From assembly GCA_041591635.1 (NCBI GenBank), contig JBFHRO010000084.1, positions 1-13,233 on the forward strand: a stretch of DNA of 13,233 bases, read 5' to 3'. This DNA is from JACKOD01 sp041591635. GTDB lineage: Bacteria; Pseudomonadota; Gammaproteobacteria; Pseudomonadales; Oleiphilaceae. Numbering within the stretch: position 1 is the stretch's first letter; every line of letters begins with the position of its first letter. Shown here piece after piece: positions 8,401 to 13,233 of the stretch. The translations under genes and the position numbers were made by a program. The notes under the pieces were generated by a model. The model was not told the DNA's origin, made no database searches, and saw only the letters and a list, made by a program, of their open reading frames with translations.

Positions 8401-8835
8401 CTCGAGATCACCGTCAGCCTGCTGGAAGAAGAAGGTTTTGCGGTGGATACCGCCGAAAACGGGCAGATCGCCGTGGACAAGGTGAAAACAACCCGCTTTG
8501 ATCTGGTGCTAATGGACTGCCAGATGCCCGTCATGGACGGCTACGAGGCGACCCGCCAAATTCGCGCACTACCGGATAAAACCACCTTGCCCATTCTGGC
8601 ACTGACCGCCCACGCCCGAACCACCGACCGGGAAAAGTGTCTGGAGGCGGGCATGAACGATTACCTGAGCAAGCCGGTGGAATTCACCACCCTCGTCGCC
8701 AAGATTCGCGAATGGCTTCCCAAGAAAAGGATGGAAAAATCCGACATGAACGCGGGTACTGACACTGACACTGACACTGACACTGACACTGACACTGACA
8801 CTGACACTGACACTGACACGGATGAAACCTGCTGA
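5401..8835 (+). CDS. Membrane hybrid sensor histidine kinase with two receiver domains
   Basis: A 1144-residue hybrid kinase. Order: transmembrane segment about 8-28; a periplasmic sensor (about 30-325) resembling a double-Cache domain; transmembrane segment about 327-349; HAMP-like linker to about 415; PAS/PAC about 418-540; a coiled coil; HisKA with phospho-accepting H589 in SHEIRTPMNAI; HATPase with N706 (N box), D738-T-G-I-G and G766-x-G-x-G; REC1 from about 823 (acidic D829/D830, phospho-acceptor D873 in TLDWNMPG); REC2 from about 989 (E995/D996, D1039 in MDCQMP). Each receiver keeps its KP lysine. There is no Hpt domain, so a separate Hpt protein or a final regulator elsewhere must receive the phosphate. 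Residues 1120-1141 are eleven Thr-Asp pairs. The start is GTG, with a purine-rich AAAGAAGAA (5386-5394) upstream. It follows the chemoreceptor by 82 bp. Confidence 0.94.
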   Translation: MKYRSRIGLYTLLAVVTPLLLSFALSWGFAGQHFKDQLLKQAQDALQKAARETDGFFALRLVEINLYASLPQLRTGDFSAQRDFLINELDRHKGVYEALLLANLRGEFITTAGGNPDQQMYHTLDDSDPLSKRRNLLHRSYWQYLVGRNASNARRSIISSPVISLTTEIPQIVVASSLLDKDDKLIGLIGDTLPWDSIKTLLQDLRADLLKAFPSARFAIIAHDGSYWHHWDAGKLIRIQEDETGNPTRIASGEKKSQVANILAEDDLQLRRIGNEIFSGASGFARTEQAPGEESRYRFYTPLPRSGYGMLLEIPETEIMAPVSYLYALFIISLLFAVVIGLIATLGISRLFLQPVKLLARATQALVGNQASGSTAFPDDLAADLNQDDEMHNLTLGLNQLSAAIGRKEEELRQSQERFALAMQGSNDGLMDWDMRTDKVYFSPRWCRMLGYKEDELPPSIETWRDLVAIEDGPIVERLLHEFITGQRKTFNAEYRLKHKRGHNINVISRGMLVRSETGEAARLVSSLVDISDRKRFEEQLMRVNEELALKVKERAFELENAYKALKNERSRAEKANLGKGNFLASLSHEIRTPMNAICGLITLCMKTQLSDTQRTYLGKLQSASETLVHLLNDLLDLSRLEAGQFKLQEVNFDLYKLIDEIADVIGVQAHDKGLEFLVQTQVDTPTKVIGDAERLKQILLNLCANAVKFTKKGEITLKVYPIAIHLNQVILGFVVQDTGIGIPKAQQKRLFDPLHADNEKPSKSGAGLGLAISQRLLALMDSELRVFSTEGAGTRIEFNIKFTIEQAKQQHYERYKMLLNAVHVLVVDDNPVAREICSEIFSHFGCKVYTAASGAEALEQLKRHAIDLVTLDWNMPGMNGIETLQAIKALSLPKLPEIIMITAHDTESLRAQAKEAGARLFMNKPVDSSTLFNVLQEEFIAPAIMGTDSFAPEAKELAPVFAPQTLPPAQGLARQGHVNAAGAHENAFRILVVEDIPVNLEITVSLLEEEGFAVDTAENGQIAVDKVKTTRFDLVLMDCQMPVMDGYEATRQIRALPDKTTLPILALTAHARTTDREKCLEAGMNDYLSKPVEFTTLVAKIREWLPKKRMEKSDMNAGTDTDTDTDTDTDTDTDTDTDTDETC
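8758..8820 (+). repeat. Six-base microsatellite (GACACT)10 encoding a Thr-Asp tail
   Basis: Nine perfect GACACT units (8761-8814) and a tenth with one change (GACACG, 8815-8820) follow an ACT at 8758. The tract lies in the kinase reading frame and encodes Thr-Asp pairs at its C-terminus, four codons before the stop. Because the unit is six bases, gain or loss of copies changes tail length by two residues without shifting the frame. Slipped-strand variation between strains is expected for a near-perfect tract of this length. Confidence 0.97.
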
Positions 8836-8886
8836 GGTGCGCTAACCACAAGGCAGGCACTGCATTTTTGCGAAGCGAGGCAGGGT

Positions 8887-9708
8887 ATGCACGGCTGGCT
8901 AATACTTTTTTTTGCCACCGCCCTGGGTCTGATGACACCAGGGCTGACTCAGGCAAGCGACGACTGCACCGAACCACTGGTCGTGGGCTGGGAAAACTGG
9001 CCACCCTATCAGTATATCGACCGGCTCGGCCAGCTGATCGGGCTCGACATTGAACTGCTCAAGGCGATCGCTGACGCCGCCCAGTGCCAGATACATTTTG
9101 TGGAAGTGCCCTGGAAACGGCACCTGTATGAGCTCAAAAGCGGGCGTATTCATATCGCCATGGGGGCATCACATAATGCTGAACGACAAGTCTATGCCCT
9201 CTTCAGCGACCCGTATCGCCAGGAAACCATGGCCCTGATCGTGCGCACGGATCAAAAGCAGGCATACCCGCTGGCTCGCCTGGAGGACGTACTTCAGTAC
9301 CCTTTCAGCCTCGGAGTCACCCTGGGCTACCACTACGGTGATGAATTCAACCGTCTCAAACAAATTCCGGCGTTTGCCGCACGGCTGCAGCCCGTGCCGC
9401 ACGACCAGATCAGCTACTGGAAACTGCTGCGGCACCGCCTTGATGGCATGCTGGCCGATCCTGTGACCGTGTCACAGCAACTCAAACAAATGCAGCTTGA
9501 AGATAACTTGCTGCGCCCGCTCTTTAATCTCTATTCCAACGACATTCACCTGATGTTCAGCAAGGAGAGCGTTGCCGCGGCCACCGTGGAACGCTTCAAT
9601 CGTGGTCTGCAGCGCATTCGCGATAATGGCACCCACGCACGCATTCTGCGCAACTACCTTCCGGCTCAGGATTCTGGCCCTGCATCGGAACCGGATTCCG
9701 TCAGATAA
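8887..9708 (+). CDS. Periplasmic family-3 solute-binding protein (amino-acid-binding type)
   Basis: A 273-residue secreted protein of the bacterial extracellular solute-binding family 3. Residues 1-23 form a signal peptide (hydrophobic ILFFATALGLM, likely cleavage after TQA). The mature part starts with the typical first strand and ligand loop (LVVGWENWPPYQYID), followed by GLDIELLKAIA and a central GRIHIAMGASHN segment. Length and order fit a two-lobed binding protein for a small polar solute. The ligand is not predictable. No ABC permease or ATPase is nearby. The gene follows the hybrid kinase by 51 bp, so a role in presenting a ligand to the kinase or chemoreceptor is possible. This is inferred from position only. 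The ATG is supported by GCGAGG at 8875-8880. The last 43 bases overlap the 3' end of the convergent DUF2505 gene. Confidence 0.88.
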   Translation: MHGWLILFFATALGLMTPGLTQASDDCTEPLVVGWENWPPYQYIDRLGQLIGLDIELLKAIADAAQCQIHFVEVPWKRHLYELKSGRIHIAMGASHNAERQVYALFSDPYRQETMALIVRTDQKQAYPLARLEDVLQYPFSLGVTLGYHYGDEFNRLKQIPAFAARLQPVPHDQISYWKLLRHRLDGMLADPVTVSQQLKQMQLEDNLLRPLFNLYSNDIHLMFSKESVAAATVERFNRGLQRIRDNGTHARILRNYLPAQDSGPASEPDSVR

Positions 9709-10190
9709 TTGACCAAGGCATCCAGATCTGCCCCCAGCTCATGCACCGTCCGCTCACCAATGGCGCGCGCGGCCAGGGCACCGAACAAGGGCAGATCACA
9801 GCGCACCCCCACATCCGCCACAAAACGGCAACCCACCTGATCTTCCGTTAAGTGGATTTCGCCCGATACCTCCACAGGAAAATCCTGCGACTGATAACTG
9901 AAACTGCCGGTGTAGGCATTCGCCGATAGCCGCTGCCAGCGCATCTCATACCTCATGCGCTGGTGCCTGCCCAGCCATCGTGCCGCTGCCTTGGGCAGGT
10001 ACTGCAAATCCAGCACCGGCTGCAACTCAATGCGAATCACCTGCGCTGCCGCCAGGGGTCCACAGTGTTCGATGCAATAATCGGTAACGCCGCTTTGCGC
10101 ATACCGGCGATGGAAAAACGCCTCGCTGCTGTACAGGTCATACACCTGCGTCAGTGGCGCGCTCAGCGCACGCTCCATTTGTACCTTCAC
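9666..10190 (-). CDS. DUF2505 family protein (second copy)
   Basis: A 174-residue protein with the same general plan as the DUF2505 protein at 1435-1923: an N-terminal strand, an aromatic-rich helix region, a strand segment (FPVEVSGEIHLTEDQ), a Cys-Asp-Leu-Pro-Leu-Phe-Gly turn and a long C-terminal helix. It is clearly diverged from that copy. It is a SRPBCC-like, possibly lipid- or acyl-binding protein with no established function, and no signal peptide is seen. The start is GTG, chosen because AAAGGAG lies six bases upstream on the minus strand (10197-10203). It follows fadH on the same strand by 23 bp, so it is probably co-transcribed. That would link it to fatty-acid metabolism by context. 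Its 3' end overlaps the end of the convergent solute-binding gene by 43 bp. Confidence 0.8.
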   Translation of the reverse strand: MKVQMERALSAPLTQVYDLYSSEAFFHRRYAQSGVTDYCIEHCGPLAAAQVIRIELQPVLDLQYLPKAAARWLGRHQRMRYEMRWQRLSANAYTGSFSYQSQDFPVEVSGEIHLTEDQVGCRFVADVGVRCDLPLFGALAARAIGERTVHELGADLDALVNYLTESGSDAGPES

Positions 10191-10213
10191 GCCATGCTCC
10201 TTTCATTGCCACC

Positions 10214-12244
10214 TCAAAGTCTGGCGGCCAGCTCGCTGCCCTGGCGAATCGCCCGCTTGGCATCGAGTTCGGCGGCCACGTCCGCGCCGCCAATCAAATG
10301 CACCGACATGCCGCCACTGACCAGCGCCTGCTGCAACTCCCTGCAGGGTTCCTGCCCCGCGCACACCACCACATGATCAACCTCCAGTACGCGCGGCTTG
10401 CCATCTACCGTTACGTGCAAGCCCTGATCATCCACCTTCAGGTAATCAACACCCGCCAGCATTTCGACGCCCTTATCCAGCAAGGTGGTACGATGCACCC
10501 AGCCTGAGGTTTTACCCAATCCCGCCCCCACTTTGGTGGTCTTGCGCTGGCACAGAAAAATCTGTCGCGCCGGCGGATGGGTCTTCTTGCCGCCTTTGGC
10601 CAATCCACCCGGCTGCTTGAGGTCTTTATCAATACCCCACTCCTCCTGCCACAAGCCAAGATTCAAACTGGGGGATTCGCCATCGTGCACCAGATACTCA
10701 CCGATATCAAAACCTATGCCGCCGGCACCGATCACTGCCACTCGCTTACCCACCGGCTTTTGATGGCGCAATACATCGATATAGGAAAGCACCTTGTCGT
10801 GGTTGGCGCCCTCAATCCGTAACTCGCGCGGGGTGACCCCGGTGGCAAGAATCACTTCGTGATAGGAGCCTTCCAGCAAGTCCTGGGCTTCCACCCGCGT
10901 ATTCAGGCGCAACCGCACCCCCTGCTTTTCAAGCTGCAAACCAAAGTACCTAATGGTCTCGTAAAATTCCTCTTTTCCCGGCACCCGCTTGGCCATATTG
11001 AACTGCCCGCCGATTTCTGCCGCCTGATCAAAGAGTGTCACCAGATGGCCGCGCTGGGCGGCCACCGTCGCCGCCGCCAGACCGGCCGGCCCGGCACCCA
11101 CAATCGCCACGTGCTTGGGTTTTTGCGTGCGCACATACTGTAACTCGGTTTCATAGCAGGCCCGCGGATTGACCAGACAGCTGGCACGTTTGGCCTGGAA
11201 TACATGATCCAGACAGGCCTGATTGCAGGCAATACAGGTATTGATCTCATCTGCTTTGCCCGCGAGCGCCTTGTTCATGAATTCGGGATCGGCGAGGAAG
11301 GGGCGAGCCATCGAAATCAGGTCGGCATCCCCCCGCGCCAGCACCTCTTCGGCTTTTTCTGGCGTGTTGATGCGGTTGCTCGTCACCACCGGGATCGACA
11401 CTTCCTTGCGGAATTTGTGTGTCACCCAGGTAAAGGCGGCCCGCGGCACCGAGGTTACTATGGTGGGAACCCGCGCCTCATGCCATCCGATGCCGGTATT
11501 GATGATGGTAGCGCCGGCCGCTTCTATGGCCTTGCCCAGCATCACCACCTCGTCCCAGGTATGGCCATCTTCCACCAGATCAATCATCGACAGCCGATAG
11601 ATAATAATGAAATTGGGCCCCACCCGCTCACGCACCCGGCGCACGATTTCGACCGGCAGGCGCATGCGGTTTTCGAAACTGCCACCCCAGTCGTCGGTGC
11701 GCTTATTGGTGCGCCGACATAAAAACTGATTGATGAAGTAACCTTCCGAACCCATGATTTCCACACCATCATAGCCGGCTTGCTGGGCCAGACCGGCACA
11801 GCGGGCGTAGGCGTCAATCTGGCGCAAGATTCCTTTGGGTGACAAGGCCCGTGGTTTGAACGGACTAATAGGTGACTTCCTGGCACTGGCCGACACCGCC
11901 AGCGGCTGATACGCATAACGCCCGGCGTGCAAAATCTGCAGCGCGATCTTGCCGCCTTCCCGATGCACCGCCGAAGTCACCTTACGATGCCACGGCAATA
12001 CCAACGGATGAATCAGATTCGAAGACAGGGGTGCCAGCTCCCCTTCCAGGTTGGGAGAATAGCCCCCGGTTACGATCAAACCGACCCCGCCTTTGGCACG
12101 CTCGGCAAAGTAAGCCGCCAGTTTGTCGTAGTTCCACAGTCGATCTTCCAGCCCGGTGTGCATGGATCCCATAATGACGCGGTTCTTCAACTGGGTGAAT
12201 CCCAGATCCAGGGGCTGAAATAAATGGGGGTATGAATGACTCAC
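10214..12244 (-). CDS. fadH: 2,4-dienoyl-CoA reductase (NADPH), FadH
   Basis: A cytoplasmic iron-sulfur flavoenzyme that reduces 2,4-dienoyl-CoA to 3-enoyl-CoA with NADPH, needed for beta-oxidation of polyunsaturated fatty acids. The 676 residues match E. coli FadH (672) along the whole length by memory. The N-terminal Old Yellow Enzyme-like TIM barrel has LKNRVIMGSMHTGLE, the active-site tyrosine in GSEGYFINQF and the histidine in GIGWHEAR. The 4Fe-4S cysteines are in CIACNQAC followed by SCLVNPRAC. The FAD/NAD(P) half has VAIVGAGPAGLAAA and a second dinucleotide motif, VAVIGAGGIGFD. An upstream ATG at 12313 would add 23 unrelated residues. The GTG at 12244 is preferred because AGAGGAG lies six bases before it and the protein then begins SHSYPHLFQPLDLG, like E. 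coli. The DUF2505 gene follows 23 bp downstream. Confidence 0.97.
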   Translation of the reverse strand: MSHSYPHLFQPLDLGFTQLKNRVIMGSMHTGLEDRLWNYDKLAAYFAERAKGGVGLIVTGGYSPNLEGELAPLSSNLIHPLVLPWHRKVTSAVHREGGKIALQILHAGRYAYQPLAVSASARKSPISPFKPRALSPKGILRQIDAYARCAGLAQQAGYDGVEIMGSEGYFINQFLCRRTNKRTDDWGGSFENRMRLPVEIVRRVRERVGPNFIIIYRLSMIDLVEDGHTWDEVVMLGKAIEAAGATIINTGIGWHEARVPTIVTSVPRAAFTWVTHKFRKEVSIPVVTSNRINTPEKAEEVLARGDADLISMARPFLADPEFMNKALAGKADEINTCIACNQACLDHVFQAKRASCLVNPRACYETELQYVRTQKPKHVAIVGAGPAGLAAATVAAQRGHLVTLFDQAAEIGGQFNMAKRVPGKEEFYETIRYFGLQLEKQGVRLRLNTRVEAQDLLEGSYHEVILATGVTPRELRIEGANHDKVLSYIDVLRHQKPVGKRVAVIGAGGIGFDIGEYLVHDGESPSLNLGLWQEEWGIDKDLKQPGGLAKGGKKTHPPARQIFLCQRKTTKVGAGLGKTSGWVHRTTLLDKGVEMLAGVDYLKVDDQGLHVTVDGKPRVLEVDHVVVCAGQEPCRELQQALVSGGMSVHLIGGADVAAELDAKRAIRQGSELAARL

Positions 12245-12285
12245 TTGACGCTCCTCTGTATATAAGGCTTCACATGGCATAACAC

Positions 12286-12313
12286 AGCATAAAAAACGAT
12301 AAAACCAGACCAA
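12286..12313 (-). promoter_or_regulatory. Weak candidate fadH promoter
   Basis: On the minus strand, TTGGTC (12308-12313) and TATGCT (12286-12291) are separated by 16 bp, 3 of 6 and 4 of 6 matches to the sigma-70 hexamers. They would give a leader of about 35 nt before the GTG start. I found no convincing FadR-type palindrome here. Confidence 0.28.
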
Positions 12314-12444
12314 ACCGGGATTGGGGCGCCATCATGCCACGAAAACCACAGCTTCGTCATGGCTCAAATCAAGCGCTTGGTAGGCAGTCAGGCAAACTGT
12401 CCCGGCATTTTGTCCGGCGGCAACCGACGACTTTGCCTCTTGAG

Positions 12445-12462
12445 TGTAAGAAATATCGCACA
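12445..12462 (+). promoter_or_regulatory. GacA/UvrY-type upstream activating box
   Basis: The 18-mer TGTAAGAAATATCGCACA fits the gammaproteobacterial GacA box TGTAAG-NNATNN-CTTACA. The left half-site is perfect, the central AT is present, and four of six positions of the right half match. It is centred about 64 bp before the predicted start of the GGA-rich RNA, a plausible position for a response-regulator activator of rsmY/rsmZ-type genes. Confidence 0.6.
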
Positions 12463-12483
12463 CCCGATGGCGCACTTGTCCTA

Positions 12484-12512
12484 TAGTTCGACCCGGGGTA
12501 AATCTCTATTAT
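12484..12512 (+). promoter_or_regulatory. Candidate promoter of the CsrB-like RNA
   Basis: TATTAT at 12507-12512 is a good -10 (5 of 6). The -35 position at 17-bp spacing (TAGTTC, 12484-12489) is poor, which is common at promoters depending on an activator such as GacA. The predicted start is near 12517-12520, just before the first GGA motif at 12524. Confidence 0.5.
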
Positions 12513-12517
12513 AGGCA

Positions 12518-12802
12518 TTGTCAGGAAGACACAAGGACAGCCGCAGGCTGAAGGACAAGGTAGACGGATTTGCCGAGCGAAGGATTGTCGATTGCCACGG
12601 AACTGAAGGAACGGGCAAAGATAAGGCAATCAAGGATGTGCACGGACGATAAGGACGTAGTGCCTTTAGGGATGAGGCAGCCCGAGGATGGGTTACCAGG
12701 GAAAGAAGATCAGGGATGAGGCTGGTACCAAGGATCGGGTGCCGACAGGGAATTGTCATAGCCAAAACAAACAGGCCGCTGCAAGGATTGCTGCGGCCTT
12801 TT
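12518..12802 (+). ncRNA. CsrB/RsmZ-like small RNA, candidate CsrA/RsmA sponge
   Basis: A roughly 285-nt untranslated region holds 17 GGA motifs (at 12524, 12535, 12553, 12566, 12582, 12599, 12608, 12634, 12644, 12653, 12670, 12686, 12700, 12714, 12732, 12749 and 12785), against about 4-5 expected by chance. Fifteen fit ANGGA, the core bound by CsrA/RsmA. Several sit in small hairpin loops: TGTC-AGGAA-GACA (12520-12532), CCC-GAGGAT-GGG (12681-12692), GACA-GGGAAT-TGTC (12745-12758) and the terminator loop. RNAs of this type titrate the translational repressor CsrA and so control motility, biofilm and carbon metabolism. A promoter, an upstream GacA-like box and a strong terminator flank it, and no conserved protein frame crosses it. 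It matches the CsrB architecture (E. coli CsrB is about 369 nt) more than the shorter RsmY/RsmZ. Start and end are predictions. Confidence 0.85.
12774..12802 (+). terminator. Factor-independent terminator of the CsrB-like RNA (possibly bidirectional)
   Basis: Arms GGCCGCTGCAA (12774-12784) and TTGCTGCGGCC (12788-12798) form an 11-bp stem with a single T-T mismatch, followed by TTTT (12799-12802). The three-base loop at 12785-12787 is itself GGA. Upstream AAAACAAAC gives a T-rich tract on the other strand, so the hairpin may also stop transcription arriving from the glutathione S-transferase gene. Confidence 0.85.
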
Positions 12803-12827
12803 GCATTGGAAAACCGATACGCGCAAA

Positions 12828-12849
12828 CCGACCCGATTAACCGGGTCGG
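12828..12849 (-). terminator. Hairpin at the end of the glutathione S-transferase gene
   Basis: CCGACCCG (12828-12835) and CGGGTCGG (12842-12849) pair perfectly over eight bases, with the gene's TAA stop in the six-base loop. On the minus strand only a TTT follows, so termination here is likely to be partial and backed up by the hairpin at 12774-12802. Confidence 0.45.
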
Positions 12850-13233
12850 GTCGCCAGAAAACTGGCACGCTGACCAATTCTGTCAGTGTATGCTGCCAAC
12901 GATGAATACTGCTGCCGCCACCCGTGCCCTTTAAAGCGGAAATCGAACCACTCCAGAAAACACACGATAGCAATATCGCCCAGCGAAAAACCGCTGTCAT
13001 GCACAAATTCCCTCGAGCCCACCTGTGCGGCCAGTGCCTCTAGTCCAGCCGCCACCTTGGCTTCCTGGCGCACAATCCAGTCAGGGCTTTGGCGGGCTGG
13101 TTCACGCTTTTGCTCAAGAAAGATGGCAATCGCCGCTTCACAAGTGCCATCCGCCAACGCTTCTATCTGTCTGACTTCGACTGCCCGCAGAGAAGGCGTT
13201 GGAATCAGAACCTTGTTTGCGGGCAAGGTTTCC
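12837..13233 (-). CDS. Glutathione S-transferase family protein (YibF-like), N-terminal part outside the window
   Basis: The frame stays open to the last base, so the thioredoxin-like glutathione-binding half lies beyond the window. What remains, about 131 residues, is the all-helical C-terminal domain. The text ETLPANKVLIPTPSLRAVEVRQIEALADG matches the linker and first helix of YibF-type proteins (E. coli YibF has LRVRKIEALADG). The later GFSLGDIAIVCFLEWFDFRF matches the N-capping Ser/Thr-x-x-Asp region of the GST fold. The family is thought to conjugate or reduce substrates with glutathione in the cytoplasm. The substrate is unknown. A TTG at 13226 could serve as a start for a shorter protein, but homology continues upstream of it. 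It converges on the CsrB-like RNA. Confidence 0.85.
   Translation of the reverse strand, partial: ETLPANKVLIPTPSLRAVEVRQIEALADGTCEAAIAIFLEQKREPARQSPDWIVRQEAKVAAGLEALAAQVGSREFVHDSGFSLGDIAIVCFLEWFDFRFKGHGWRQQYSSLAAYTDRIGQRASFLATRPG

Noticed and set aside
8758..8820. Possible CRISPR array or iteron origin
   Set aside because: The units are 6 bp, contiguous and without spacers, and they lie in frame at the end of a kinase gene; it is a coding microsatellite.
8853..8869. Terminator between the kinase and solute-binding genes (GCAG-GCA-CTGC then ATTTTT)
   Set aside because: The stem is only four base pairs, too weak to call; co-transcription remains the simpler reading.
12245..12313. Longer FadH start at 12313
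   Set aside because: The extra 23 residues have no similarity to FadH, and a strong ribosome-binding site (AGAGGAG) sits directly before the GTG at 12244.
12245..12314. FadR-type operator before fadH
   Set aside because: A CCAGACCAAACC stretch at 12305-12316 gives only half-site-like similarity and is not palindromic.
12481..12934. Small open frames on both strands across the GGA-rich RNA
   Set aside because: They lack ribosome-binding sites and recognisable domains and span the strong terminator at 12774-12802; the GGA periodicity explains the composition better.

Overview
The window (about 13.2 kb, moderately GC-rich) reads as a chromosomal segment of a gammaproteobacterium, probably a free-living or marine lineage. 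The reasons are a complete FadH-type 2,4-dienoyl-CoA reductase very close to the E. coli protein, an RNase II of the E. coli type, two DUF2505 proteins, a chemoreceptor, and a CsrB/RsmZ-like regulatory RNA with a GacA/UvrY-type upstream box. The genus cannot be named from sequence alone.

Layout. (1) 1-1923, plus strand: the 3' two-thirds of an rnb-like exoribonuclease II gene and a small DUF2505 gene. (2) 1984-about 3700: a degenerate IS607-type element. Its serine transposase TnpA has lost most of its catalytic domain by what looks like an in-frame deletion. Its TnpB is open over 470 codons, keeps the RuvC acidic residues and lacks the zinc-finger cysteines. The 3' end of tnpB folds into consecutive hairpins, as expected for an omega/reRNA. 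(3) 3798-9708, plus strand: a sensory cluster of a methyl-accepting chemotaxis protein, a 1144-residue hybrid histidine kinase (PAS, HisKA, HATPase, REC, REC) ending in a Thr-Asp repeat encoded by a 6-bp microsatellite, and a secreted family-3 solute-binding protein without transporter partners. (4) 9666-12244, minus strand: fadH and a second DUF2505 gene, 23 bp apart, converging on and overlapping the end of the solute-binding gene. (5) 12245-12836: a 592-bp gap without protein genes. It holds the most interesting item, a candidate CsrA-sequestering small RNA of about 285 nt with 17 GGA motifs, its own promoter, an upstream GacA-like box and a strong terminator. (6) 12837-end, minus strand: the C-terminal part of a YibF-like glutathione S-transferase.

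How it may work together. The chemoreceptor, kinase and binding protein probably form one sensory module, because they are co-oriented with 50-80 bp gaps. The kinase lacks an Hpt domain, so its phosphorelay partner must lie elsewhere. The small RNA would act in trans as a sponge for CsrA/RsmA and would be activated by a GacS/GacA (BarA/UvrY) system that is not in the window. Whether the local kinase feeds that pathway cannot be told from this sequence.
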